DNA from: Candidatus Absconditabacteria bacterium
GTDB lineage: Bacteria > Patescibacteriota > Gracilibacteria > Absconditabacterales > Absconditicoccaceae
DNA length: 64,000 bases
Direction of reading: 5' to 3'
Assembly (NCBI GenBank): GCA_028685875.1
Contig: JAQUDD010000001.1
Coordinates: forward strand, 96,209 to 160,208
Shown here: piece after piece, positions 22,504-31,148 of the stretch
Layout: each line of letters begins with the position of its first letter
How positions within the stretch are numbered: position 1 is the stretch's first letter
Notes under the pieces: model-generated
What the model was told of the DNA's origin: nothing
What the model saw: the letters and a program-made list of their open reading frames with translations, nothing else
The model's database searches: none
Position numbers and translations under genes: made by a program

Positions 22504-22718
22504 TGTTGTTGATGAAAATAAATACCTTATAAGATAAGTATATTATTTTTTATTAAAAAAGTCAAAAAAAGTCTCCTAAAATGCTCTTGTTCTCTTTCTT
22601 TTTTCTTGCATTTTTTGAGAGAATAGATGTAGTAGGAGAGCATAAGAGTAGAAAAGAAAAAAAGTAGAAAAGATGAACAGTTTTGATAGATGTTTTTTAG
22701 TTTTTTGTAGAAGGTATT
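22504..22718. other. Divergent intergenic region
   Basis: 215 bases between the divergent PKD and RNase HI genes. AT-rich; ATGCTCTTGTTCTC near 22580 and GAGAGCATAAGAG near 22634 form a long imperfect inverted repeat. No gene seen. Confidence 0.4.
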
Positions 22719-23327
22719 TTGAAGCGATATGTAGTACGAAAGGGAAAAAAAGTCTGAATTTTTTCTCATTGGGATGAGGTGAAAGAGTTGGTTTCGGGGT
22801 TTTCTGATGCAAAATATAAATCCTTCCCCTCACAGGTATTAGCTGAACAAGCTTTGCAAGAGGGCTATGAGAAATATTATCAAGCAAACCCCAAGAAAAA
22901 TCTTTGGAAGGAGCAAGATTTGCCGTTTGAAAAATATAGCATTGCAGTAGATGCGGCGTGCAGTGGGAATCCTGGAGAAATGGAGTATAGAGGCGTTGAT
23001 TTGCAGAGTTGAGAAGAGATTTTTCATCAGCGTTTTGACCTCTGAACGAACAATATTGGAGAATTTTTGGCGATTGTACATGGGATGGTGTGGTTGCAAG
23101 AAAGAAGATTAGATAGAGCAATTTATTCGGATTCGAAGATTGCGATGAATTGGGTGAGAGAGGGGAAATGTAAATCTCAACTCAGAAAAAAAGAGCCTAA
23201 TTTGGCAATTTGGGATGCGGTGGATAGAGCTGAGCATTGGCTTGCAAAGTATGGAATTACGACCACTCTCTTGAAATGGAAGACGGAGGATTGGGGAGAA
23301 AATCCTGCTGATTTTGGGAGGAAGTAG
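22719..23327 (+). CDS. rnhA: Ribonuclease HI with viroplasmin-like N-terminal domain
   Basis: 202 residues. The N-terminal hybrid-binding domain reads KRYVVRKGKKVGIFSHWDEV then SGFSDAKYKSF, the pattern of viroplasmin/RNase HI hybrid-binding domains. The RNase H domain has AVDAACSGNPG (Asp 1), NNIGEFLAIVHG (Glu), IYSDSKIAMNWV (Asp 2) and NPADFGRK (final Asp), so all four metal-binding acidic residues are present. It degrades RNA in RNA-DNA hybrids. Three TGA codons are Gly, including the G of KKVGI, which is conserved in the N-domain. No ATG fits; I start at TTG 22719, directly before KRYVVRKG. A nuclease for hybrids is of interest because the genome also has a reverse transcriptase. Confidence 0.85.
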
Positions 23328-23339
23328 GGATAGGTAAAT

Positions 23340-23490
23340 AGAGGAACGGTCACTCAAAACGAAGCGAAGAGTCTTTGTGGAATAAGGGAACCTTTTACCT
23401 GGATTCTTCCTCCTTTCAGTTCCGTCTCTCTTCGTTCGTCTTCACTGTCAGTCGTCTGAATGACGCTAGGTTGTCTCTTGCTATGACGAG
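23340..23490. repeat. Cluster of degenerate palindromic repeats (families A/B)
   Basis: GGATTCTTCC..GTCTGAATGACG and CTTGCTATGACG fragments in the 189-base gap between rnhA and yigZ. No gene seen here. Confidence 0.5.
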
Positions 23491-23516
23491 ATGTTGATTT
23501 ATAATAAATATATTTA

Positions 23517-24155
23517 ATGCAAAAAATATTTTATACGACGATAGCAGAAAAGTTTGTGTATGAAATTCCTAAGATCAAGGGAAGTAGGTTTTTTGGAACT
23601 GCGTTTCCTGTAGAGGATAAAGAGCAAGTGGATTTGCAGGTGGCGGAGATGAGGAAGGAGTTTTATGATGCGACTCATCATTGTTATGCCTATAGAGCGG
23701 GTATTCATGTGCATGAGGATTTATTTGGAAATATGTTAATTGATCCTCAATTTAAAAGAGCGCATGATGATGGTGAGCCGACTAACACTGCAGGAAAACC
23801 CATTTTATCTGTGTTGGAAGGAAGTCAGATTCAGAATATTTTGCTCGTAGTGACGAGGTATTTTGGAGGAACTTTACTTGGTGTGGGAGGACTTATTCAA
23901 GCCTATACAGAGGCAGCAAAAGCTACAATTCTGCATGCACCCTTGATCCAAGAGGAGATATTTGATGAATTAGAGGTAAAATATTTGTACGATCAGACTT
24001 CTTTGCTTTCTTATCTATTTGAAAAGTATGAGGTGAGGATTATGAGTAATTACTATGCGGATCAACTGAAACAAAAGCTCCAGATCAACCGTGGCTGGTC
24101 TGAAGCTTTTAGGAAAGAGCTCTTTGAAAAGAGTAATGGGAGTGTGGTGTGTTAA
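23517..24155 (+). CDS. yigZ: YigZ/IMPACT family protein
   Basis: 212 residues. The N-terminal domain has KIKGSRFFGTAFPVEDKEQV, DATHHCYAYR, the signature DDGEPTNTAGKPIL, then LLVVTRYFGGTLLGVGGLIQAYTEAAK, all typical of the UPF0029/IMPACT family, followed by a C-terminal ferredoxin-like domain (LYDQTSLLSYLFEKYEV). Bacterial YigZ proteins are linked to ribosome or translation regulation but are poorly defined. No TGA codons. The stop abuts the end of the convergent gene at 24156 without any gap. Confidence 0.92.
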   Translation: MQKIFYTTIAEKFVYEIPKIKGSRFFGTAFPVEDKEQVDLQVAEMRKEFYDATHHCYAYRAGIHVHEDLFGNMLIDPQFKRAHDDGEPTNTAGKPILSVLEGSQIQNILLVVTRYFGGTLLGVGGLIQAYTEAAKATILHAPLIQEEIFDELEVKYLYDQTSLLSYLFEKYEVRIMSNYYADQLKQKLQINRGWSEAFRKELFEKSNGSVVC

Positions 24156-24680
24156 TTATTGAGGGCGATCAACTTTTGTCCATTTTTCAGGGACAGAGGC
24201 ATCGTTGATTCCAAAGAGAGCGTTTACTTTAATAGCAATGCTGTCATTTGTTTCAAGGATAGCGTATTTTTGGCTTAATTTATCGAAAAAGGTAGTTAGG
24301 ATTCTGGTTAAGGTTCCTCTCGTTACATTGATATTTTCTTCGGTCTTTTTCATTTTTGCGATAAAACTATCAAATGTTTGAGCTCCATTTGCTGCCATAA
24401 GGAGTTTAAGGCCACCTTTTACAAGGAAATTCTGACAATCAACAAATCCCTTGAGAACATCATTACCTGTTTGCATATCAAACTTTAATGACATTCCTGC
24501 ATTAGGATCAAAGATGATGATTCTTTTTACTTCGCCCTTTGCACTATCAAGGAAGCCACTGATTTGTTTTACAATTCCTTTGATATTATCATGTGCTCCT
24601 TCTTGGGCTGCTGCCATAAAGGTGGTGTAAAGTTCGTCATCACTTGGCAAGGTGATAATTTTTTGTGCTACTTCGTTCAT
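24156..24680 (-). CDS. Hypothetical soluble protein
   Basis: 174 residues; not recognised. The start MNEVAQKIITLPSDDELYTT is followed by mostly alpha-helical sequence with a central VKRIIIFDPNAGMSLKFD strand pair. No signal peptide, no membrane helix and no TGA codon. It is convergent with yigZ and shares the stop boundary with it. The next gene upstream is tag on the same strand, about 80 bases away. Confidence 0.65.
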   Translation of the reverse strand: MNEVAQKIITLPSDDELYTTFMAAAQEGAHDNIKGIVKQISGFLDSAKGEVKRIIIFDPNAGMSLKFDMQTGNDVLKGFVDCQNFLVKGGLKLLMAANGAQTFDSFIAKMKKTEENINVTRGTLTRILTTFFDKLSQKYAILETNDSIAIKVNALFGINDASVPEKWTKVDRPQ

Positions 24681-24760
24681 GGGTTTTTGTTTATGAGAAT
24701 AAAAATTCTTACTTGATTATACAGATTTTTCTTCTTTTTGTCAAAAAATAACTGATTTTT

Positions 24761-25306
24761 CTATTTATATTCACAATCTTGAAGATGGTCGTTCATGATT
24801 CCGATGGCTTGGAGATAGGAATAGATGATGGTTGATCCGACAAAATTCATTCCTCTTTTTTTGAGATCTTTGCTGATGATGTCAGAAAGCTGGCTGGTAG
24901 TTGGGTAGTCTTCTAATTTTTGGAAATGATTACAAATTTGTTTGCCTTTTGTTCGTCACCAGATGTAGTTATCAAAAGATCCGTATTCTTTTTGGATTGC
25001 AATAAAAGATTTTGCGTTTTTGATTGTAGCTTCAATTTTGAGTCTATTTCTGATGATCCCAGGATTGTTCATGAGTTCTAGAGATTTGGATTCGTCGTAG
25101 TTCTGAATTTTGTGGTAGTCAAAATTATCAAAAGCTTTCCTAAAGTTTTCTCTTTTTTTGAGAATAGTATTCCGTGAGAGCCCGGCTTGCATTCCCTCTA
25201 AGATGAGCATTTCGAAGAGATAGTGTTCATCATGAGAAGGCTTTCCTCGCTCGGTATCGTGGTAGAGAATTTCTTCTGGGGATCTGGCTCGAGGACACCT
25301 ATGCAT
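24761..25306 (-). CDS. tag: DNA-3-methyladenine glycosylase I
   Basis: 181 residues. RCPRARSPEEILYHDTERGKP, LFEMLILEGMQAGLSRNTIL, KRENFRKAFDNFD and GIIRNRLKIEATIKNAK align throughout with E. coli Tag. The C-terminal LKKRGMNFVGSTIIYSYLQA and GIMNDHLQDC carry the zinc-binding Cys/His residues together with the Cys near the N-terminus. The family tryptophan in YHDxEWG is Arg here (YHDTERG), which is a change worth noting. It removes 3-methyladenine from alkylated DNA. One TGA (YIWGRTKGK) is Gly. Stop TAG 24761-24763. Confidence 0.9.
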
Positions 25307-25493
25307 GGGATAAGTAGATAAACAGGTAAATAGTTTGGATAGGTGGATAGCTTTAGGCTCTTGGGTAGTTTAGATACTATCTTTTCTTGACTATTTGTCC
25401 AGTGTAGTATATTCTTTATAAGTTTTTATTACTTGTTTGTATGTGTTTTTTCTTCTTATCATTCAATAAATAGACAAAGATTTTAGACTAAAG
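25307..25493. other. Intergenic region upstream of tag
   Basis: About 190 bases, AT-rich. TTGACT at about 25391 with a TATATT about 16 bases on could be a plus-strand promoter with no evident gene. No coding sequence seen. Confidence 0.35.
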
Positions 25494-25525
25494 AAAAGCC
25501 TTATTCAAAGAATAGGGCTCTTAAA
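25494..25525 (-). terminator. Terminator of the duplicated-segment membrane protein gene
   Basis: On the minus strand GAGCCCTATTC and GAATAAGGCTTTTC form a hairpin followed by T's, 18 bases past the stop of the gene at 25543. Confidence 0.7.
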
Positions 25526-25542
25526 ACAGGGAAATCCCGTTA

Positions 25543-26352
25543 TTAAATCTGACAGTATGCAAGTATCATCATAAGGACGATCCACACACAACATGCAATA
25601 GCAAATATTTTTTGCATTGTTTTCGATCTATCTTTACTACCAGTAGACAAAGCAGCAACATTAATAACAGTAGCAATAATACCCATACATGCAGCACCAA
25701 CACTCAAAACAGCAGTAATAATAGCAGTAGCAATAATTGCCCCCGAAACAGCAACACCAGCAATACTATCACGATTCGTTTTTCGCGTTATAAATATTGC
25801 GAAGATGCCCATTACCCCAAGTACATACAACCCAGCAACGAGAGCAGTAACTGTATCCAAAACAACAGCAATAATAGCAGTAGCAATAATAGCACCCAAG
25901 ACAGCAGCAACAGCAACACCAGCAATACTATCACGATTCGTTTTTCGCGTTATAAATATTGCGAAGATGCCCATTACCCCAAGTACATACAACCAAGCAA
26001 ATTGTTGTTTACCATTTTTTTCAAACGAACTATATGATACAAGTCCGTTATCATTCATTGTTATCATCTCTACTTCAAATCGTGGTGTGTAGTAGAAATG
26101 ATAGTATGTGCCTTTTATGTGTTTTCTAGAGAGTTCTACCTCCCTCTCTTTTTTAAGAGTGGTGAGCAGTTTCGGATTCTCTTTGATAAATGATGGAACA
26201 GTACCATCAAACTGTAAAGACAACTCCTTTAACTCTCCTTTTTCTATGATCATTACCTTGCCTGTGGTAGTATTCTCATAATACTTCTGGGCAGCTACAC
26301 TATTCGCTCCCAAGGTCATCATTATGATGACCAATGCAATCATCTTTTTCAT
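25543..26352 (-). CDS. Secreted/membrane protein with internal tandem duplication
   Basis: 269 residues. A signal peptide (MKKMIALVIIMMTLGANSVA, ending near AQ) is followed by a soluble beta-type region of about 100 residues and then two copies of a 28-residue unit, LYVLGVMGIFAIFITRKTNR with DSIAGVAV, each followed by a hydrophobic Ala/Ile/Val segment. A final hydrophobic part follows. I recognise no family. There are no TGA codons. Promoter position decides the start: the -10 element at 26395-26400 overlaps the upstream ATG at 26394, so translation must begin at ATG 26352. Confidence 0.6.
   Translation of the reverse strand: MKKMIALVIIMMTLGANSVAAQKYYENTTTGKVMIIEKGELKELSLQFDGTVPSFIKENPKLLTTLKKEREVELSRKHIKGTYYHFYYTPRFEVEMITMNDNGLVSYSSFEKNGKQQFAWLYVLGVMGIFAIFITRKTNRDSIAGVAVAAVLGAIIATAIIAVVLDTVTALVAGLYVLGVMGIFAIFITRKTNRDSIAGVAVSGAIIATAIITAVLSVGAACMGIIATVINVAALSTGSKDRSKTMQKIFAIACCVWIVLMMILAYCQI
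25749..25832. repeat. 84-bp direct repeat, copy 1
   Basis: Identical 84-base segment to 25911-25994, offset by 162 bases (54 codons), so the reading frame is kept. It encodes the membrane-helix unit ending GVMGIFAI. Confidence 0.9.
25911..25994. repeat. 84-bp direct repeat, copy 2
   Basis: Exact second copy of 25749-25832. Identity at the DNA level suggests a recent duplication or ongoing gene conversion. Confidence 0.9.
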
Positions 26353-26394
26353 TTTTTTGTGCTTATTTATGTTTAATTTTTTATTTTCAAACAT

Positions 26395-26423
26395 AATATA
26401 GATATTTTATGTATAAATGTCAA
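26395..26423 (-). promoter_or_regulatory. Sigma-70 type promoter for gene at 25543
   Basis: Minus strand TTGACA (26418-26423), 17-base spacer, TATATT (26395-26400). Predicted start of transcription is near 26389, inside what would otherwise be the longer reading frame. Confidence 0.75.
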
Positions 26424-26537
26424 GTATATTTTCACTCGAACAAAAAACATGCTATCGCACAAGGATTCTTTATTATTTTTTAGAGAATAGTATCTTATTG
26501 ATGTATAGATTGTTTTGTTTCACTCGCAATGGCGATT

Positions 26538-27713
<1,176 letters not shown>

Positions 27714-27749
27714 TCAGAAGATTAGATAATAAGATTACAGAAGATTTTA

Positions 27750-27777
27750 TTGACTTGTAGTGTGTAATTTATATATT
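27750..27777 (+). promoter_or_regulatory. Promoter of the GTPase-centre mimic RNA
   Basis: TTGACT (27750-27755), 16-base spacer, TATATT (27772-27777); predicted transcription start near 27784. The same TTGAnn-16-TATATT layout is seen before the RNA candidate at 48533. Confidence 0.7.
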
Positions 27778-27783
27778 ACTTTT

Positions 27784-27956
27784 TGTATTGTTTTTCAATA
27801 TTTTCTATAGGTTGGTTGGCTTGGAAGCAGCCATTCCTTAAAGAGTGCGTAACAGCTCGCCTATAGGGATTTTTTGAGAGTATTTGAGTTTCTATATTTG
27901 GAAAGAGGAGTTTTTCTCTATCTAACTGAATAGAAAACTTAGATACTCTCTTTTCT
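27784..27956 (+). ncRNA. Small RNA carrying a mimic of the 23S rRNA GTPase-associated centre (L11-binding domain)
   Basis: About 173 bases from a promoter (27750-27777) to a hairpin with T-rich tail. Bases 27805-27866 closely match the GTPase-associated centre of 23S rRNA: hairpin GGCTTGGAAGCAGCC (helix 43-like), CCTTAAAG, and hairpin GAGTGCGTAACAGCTC (helix 44-like), in rRNA order and spacing. Instead of the normal rRNA flanks, the element is closed by its own 7-base-pair stem CTATAGG/CCTATAG. Downstream, GAGAGTATTTGAGTTTCTAT (27876-27895) pairs with 27930-27950 around an inner AGAGGAG..CTCT hairpin and is followed by TTTTCT, a likely terminator. In ribosomes this domain binds protein L11 and elongation factors. 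No L11 gene is adjacent. It could be a protein-titrating regulator, a rRNA piece or a fortuitous relic. A 62-codon frame on the opposite strand is not supported. Confidence 0.65.
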
Positions 27957-27971
27957 ATTACCAAGAATGTC

Positions 27972-28023
27972 TGGATTGCCTCCCCGCAGCTTTGTGCGGG
28001 GTGCGGCGTAAGCTCGCAATGAC
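27972..28023. repeat. Palindromic repeat family A with internal GC hairpin
   Basis: GGATTGCCTCCCCGCAGC then TTTGTGCGGGGTGCGGCG and GCTCGCAATGACG. Family A ends flank an inner CCCCGCA/TGCGGGG palindrome. It lies between the small RNA and the NUDIX gene. Confidence 0.75.
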
Positions 28024-28046
28024 GTGGTGTTCGTAGTTTTTTTGTC

Positions 28047-28475
28047 TTATTCTGGGAAAATGGAAATACTATTATTGAAAGGGTGAAAATGAGTTTTTCT
28101 AAGATTTTCTATTCCCAAAAAAAGCGGAGTAGGAAAATTTTCTCGGTCAAATCGTTCTCGCTTTTCGCATTTTTCAGGTTCCATAATTTTCACTTCTCCC
28201 GTATCGTAGTCGCAGAGTACAAATATGGTGATTCGATGACTATCTGGATGTTTGTCGTTGGTTATCCCTATTACTTTACAGTTTTGTATGCTAATTCCCG
28301 CTTCTTCCAACGTTTCTCTTTTGGCTGCTTCAATGATATCTTCATGATATTCTAATTTCCCTCCTGTGAAAGCTCGAGTCCCTTCTCCGAGGGGAGATTT
28401 TCTTTTTCAGAGCAGTATTTTATTATCTTTGCGAATGATTGCTGCTACTCCGATTCTAGGGTTGTTGTTTTCCAT
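28047..28475 (-). CDS. NUDIX hydrolase
   Basis: 142 residues. The NUDIX box reads GGKLEYHEDIIEAAKRETLE then EAGI, matching G-x5-E-x7-R-E-U-x-E-E-x-G-U in full. NPRIGVAAIIRKDNKILLGKR before it is the usual first strand, with its Gly from TGA. The domain matches small MutT-like or 8-oxo-dGTPase-like enzymes that hydrolyse nucleoside diphosphates linked to another group; substrate unknown. Start ATG 28473-28475, stop TAA 28047-28049. It stands alone on the minus strand; the next gene on the plus strand starts 100 bases away. Confidence 0.88.
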
Positions 28476-28574
28476 TCTCTATATGTAGATTTAAAACTTG
28501 CCTTTTCTCTAACTTTAAATATATAGAAAGGAGTTTGAGAAACAATTTAAAATTTTATTCTCTGTCTATCCTAG

Positions 28575-29021
28575 ATGTTAGAAGCAATCAAAAAACTGAT
28601 CTATAGTAAATATGGAGCTAACGATAGAGTCTGACTTTTTTATTCTCTTTTTGATCAAAAGGGTATCCTTTTGGATTCTCATGGGGTGGTAGAGACAGAT
28701 AAAAATCTTGATGCTCTCATTGATTTGCTCTACACAGGAATGATTAAAAAACAGGAACTTAAAGTGAAGAAAATGGCTTTTGATATTGTATCTGAACTGA
28801 AACCTCAGCAGGATGTTGCAGCTTTTTTGCAGCTCTCTCCCAAAGAGTATGGGATTGTGTTGGTAAGCGTAAGTGGTGGGAAAAGTGGAGTATTACTTCC
28901 CAATACTGCAGGAATCGAAACCATGCAACAGGCGTTGGCTGCGATTAAAACGAAACATCAGCTTTCTGGGAATGTCTCTATTTCTACCTTTAAGACGGAT
29001 AGATTGGTGCGAACTAAATAA
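28575..29021 (+). CDS. Possible AMMECR1-like small protein
   Basis: 148 residues, no signal peptide or membrane helix. The middle and C-terminal parts (MAFDIVSELKPQQDV, ..IVLVSVSGGKSGVLLPNTAG, TMQQALAAIKTKHQLS) resemble the core of the AMMECR1 fold, where a strand pair precedes SG.LLP and a helix. The N-terminal half is shorter than in that family and the match is loose, so the assignment is tentative. One TGA (DRVGLFYSL) is Gly. It is followed 24 bases later by a hydrolase gene on the same strand. Confidence 0.5.
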
Positions 29022-29045
29022 TTTAGTTTTTTTAGGTGTATTAGT

Positions 29046-29648
29046 ATGCAACAGGTGATTTTGATTCATTGAGGAGATTGTTATCGTTCCAATGATGACT
29101 TTGCGAAGGCGATAGAAAAATGGGACTATAATCCTTTTGAGGAGAAAAAGATATGGAGATATGCCCTCGGAGAGAAATTTCCTTCGGGTTTTCAATATAT
29201 TGCTCCTCAAATGCCGAATAAAGATATGGCATCATATAACATTCGAGAAATCTGGTTTGAGAAACTTTTTCCTTATTTAGAGGGAAACCCTATTGTAATT
29301 GGTCATTCTTTGGGGGGACTTTTTCTTTCGAAGTATCTTGCAGAAAATACCTTTCCAATGAGCATCAGTCAGCTCTATTTACTTGCAACACCTTCCCCAG
29401 ACCTCTTTATTCAAGCATGAGAATATCTCGCTGATTTTCCTTATGAAGTTTCTCTTCTTCCTCATCTGGAAAAGCAAGTAGAGCAGATTTTTATTTATCA
29501 TTCGAAAGACGATTTAGTTCTTCCTTTTATTCATGGAGAAAGATTGGCACAATACCTTCCTTCGGCAAAATTTATGGTATTTGAGGATCGTGGGCATTTT
29601 AATCAAGCAGAATTCCCAGAAATAGTAGAAAATATCCTTAGTAACTAG
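29046..29648 (+). CDS. RBBP9/YdeN-like serine alpha/beta hydrolase
   Basis: 200 residues. QQVILIHGGDCYRS is the oxyanion-side loop with its first Gly encoded by TGA. PIVIGHSLGGLFLSKYL holds the nucleophile Ser, SKDDLVLPFIHGERL the acid Asp and FEDRGHFNQ the catalytic His, so the triad is complete. The size and motifs fit the small RBBP9/YdeN esterase group. Physiological substrate unknown. Start ATG 29046, stop TAG 29646-29648. Confidence 0.78.
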
Positions 29649-29663
29649 CATTTTTTCTTTGCC

Positions 29664-29692
29664 TTGAAAAAGCGGTGTATTTTCCCTATACT
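29664..29692 (+). promoter_or_regulatory. Promoter for hflX
   Basis: TTGAAA (29664-29669), 17-base spacer, TATACT (29687-29692). Transcription would start near 29699, leaving a leader of about 220 bases before the hflX ATG that contains hairpin AATCTCTC/GAGAGATT and a long repeat palindrome. Confidence 0.7.
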
Positions 29693-29810
29693 TAGCTTGT
29701 CAATCTCTCAAATCCTTTTCGAGAGAGATTTAGTTCCTAATATATGTAACAATGAGAACTTTCGTTTTGCACCCATAATCAGGATGTATATCAAAAAAAG
29801 CTTTTTTGTT

Positions 29811-29902
29811 AGTCATTGCGAGTGAGCCGAAGGCGAAACGTGGCAATCCAGGCAACGAAGCTAGAAACATTTGGATTGCCACGCTTTGCTCGCGATGACA
29901 AA
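29811..29902. repeat. Long inverted pair of family A repeats in the hflX leader
   Basis: GTCATTGCGAGTGAGCCG..ACGTGGCAATCC, a 20-base loop region, then GGATTGCCACGCTTTGCTCG and CGATGACAA. Two family A copies face each other and can fold into one long hairpin of about 35 pairs in the hflX 5' leader. Confidence 0.85.
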
Positions 29903-29922
29903 TTTACATTGTTACAAAACAT

Positions 29923-31095
29923 ATGACCCAAACAAACCCAAATATCAAAGCTGAACCTTTGAGAGTTTTTCTTGTGGATATCGTAGATAAAAGCACTAAA
30001 AAAGAAATCCTAGAAGACAGAATGAGAGAGCTCGATAACCTCGTTCAAACCTACGGAGGAGTAGTAATCCTCGAAAAATACCAAAAGAAAGATCGTCCAG
30101 ATCCCAAAACTTATGTAGGGAAAGGAAAGCTCGAAGAGATAATTGACGATATGCTCAGAATGAACGCCAACCTGCTCATTGTAGGAAATGCGCTCAAACC
30201 CGCTCAGATTTATCAGATCAATGAAAAACTTCGCCAAGTCTCTGAAGAACACGGCCTCAAAGAAAAGATGCAGGCACGAGATAGGATCGATCTGATTTTG
30301 AAAATCTTCGAAAAAAATGCGACCAGTGGAGAATCGAGATTACAAATCGAGCTCGCAGCAATTAATCATATGGGGCCGAGAATCTACGGAATGGGAATGG
30401 AACTTTCCAAACAAGGAGGTGCTGCCTCAGGTGGTGGAGCTGGCGCGACGAGAGGTGCTGGAGAAACCAATACCGAAGTCATGAGACGTCATCTCAAAGA
30501 GAAAATTAGAAAAATAGAAAAAAAGCTGATCGAATATGAGAGAATGAGAAAGCTGCATCGTGATGCTCGCAAAAAGAAAGGAATGCCCACGGTGGGAATT
30601 GTGGGATATACCAACGCAGGAAAATCTTCTCTGCTGAATGGACTGACCAAAAAAGGTGTCCTCGCAGAAAATAAACTCTTCGCAACCCTCGGAACCAATG
30701 TCGGAAATATGTATGTCATCACCGATCCGGTTACCGGAAGGGGGAAGGAAATTCTGCTCAATGATACGATTGGATTTATTCGCGATCTTCCGCCAAAGTT
30801 GATCAAATCTTTTTCCTCAACACTCGAAGACAGTATCGAATCAGAGGTCTTGCTCCATGTGATCGACGCGAGTGATCCTTATATTGAAGAGAGAATTAGC
30901 GTGGTGCATGAGATCTTAGAAGAAATCTGAGCTCATCAGCCAAAAATTTTGGTCTTCAACAAAATCGATCTGATTGATGAAGAGAGACTTGTTCAGCTTC
31001 AGGAAATGTTTGCTGACAATGAGAAGGTCTTTACTTCTGTGAAAGATGGGATAGGACTTGGAGAATTAAGACAACTATTAGTGAGGTATGTGTAA
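29923..31095 (+). CDS. hflX: Ribosome-associated GTPase HflX
   Basis: 390 residues. The N-terminal domain has YVGKGKLEEI (HflX signature) and ..DRIDLILKIFEKNATSGESRLQ, then the Gly-rich linker GGAASGGGAGATRGAGETNTE. The G domain has G1 GYTNAGKSSLL, G2/switch LFATLGTN, G3 NDTIGFIRDLP and G4 NKIDL. HflX splits stalled ribosomes. One TGA (EEIGAHQP) is Gly. Codons look more C-rich than in neighbouring genes (many CTC, ATC, AAC), suggesting different selection or origin. Start ATG 29923, stop TAA 31093-31095. Confidence 0.95.
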
Positions 31096-31122
31096 AAGGT
31101 GTACAAAAGATATATTAAAACT

Positions 31123-31148
31123 TCCTAGATTCGTCTAGGATTTTTTTT
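31123..31148 (+). terminator. hflX terminator, overlapping the 3' end of comEC
   Basis: TCCTAGA, loop TTCG, TCTAGGA, then eight T's. It is the stop site for hflX. The left arm also contains the TAG stop of the convergent comEC gene (31125-31127). Confidence 0.85.

Noticed and set aside
27776-27964. 62-codon minus-strand frame opposite the small RNA
   Set aside because: It is the complement of the rRNA-like element and its terminator, with no family features; the RNA explains the sequence better.
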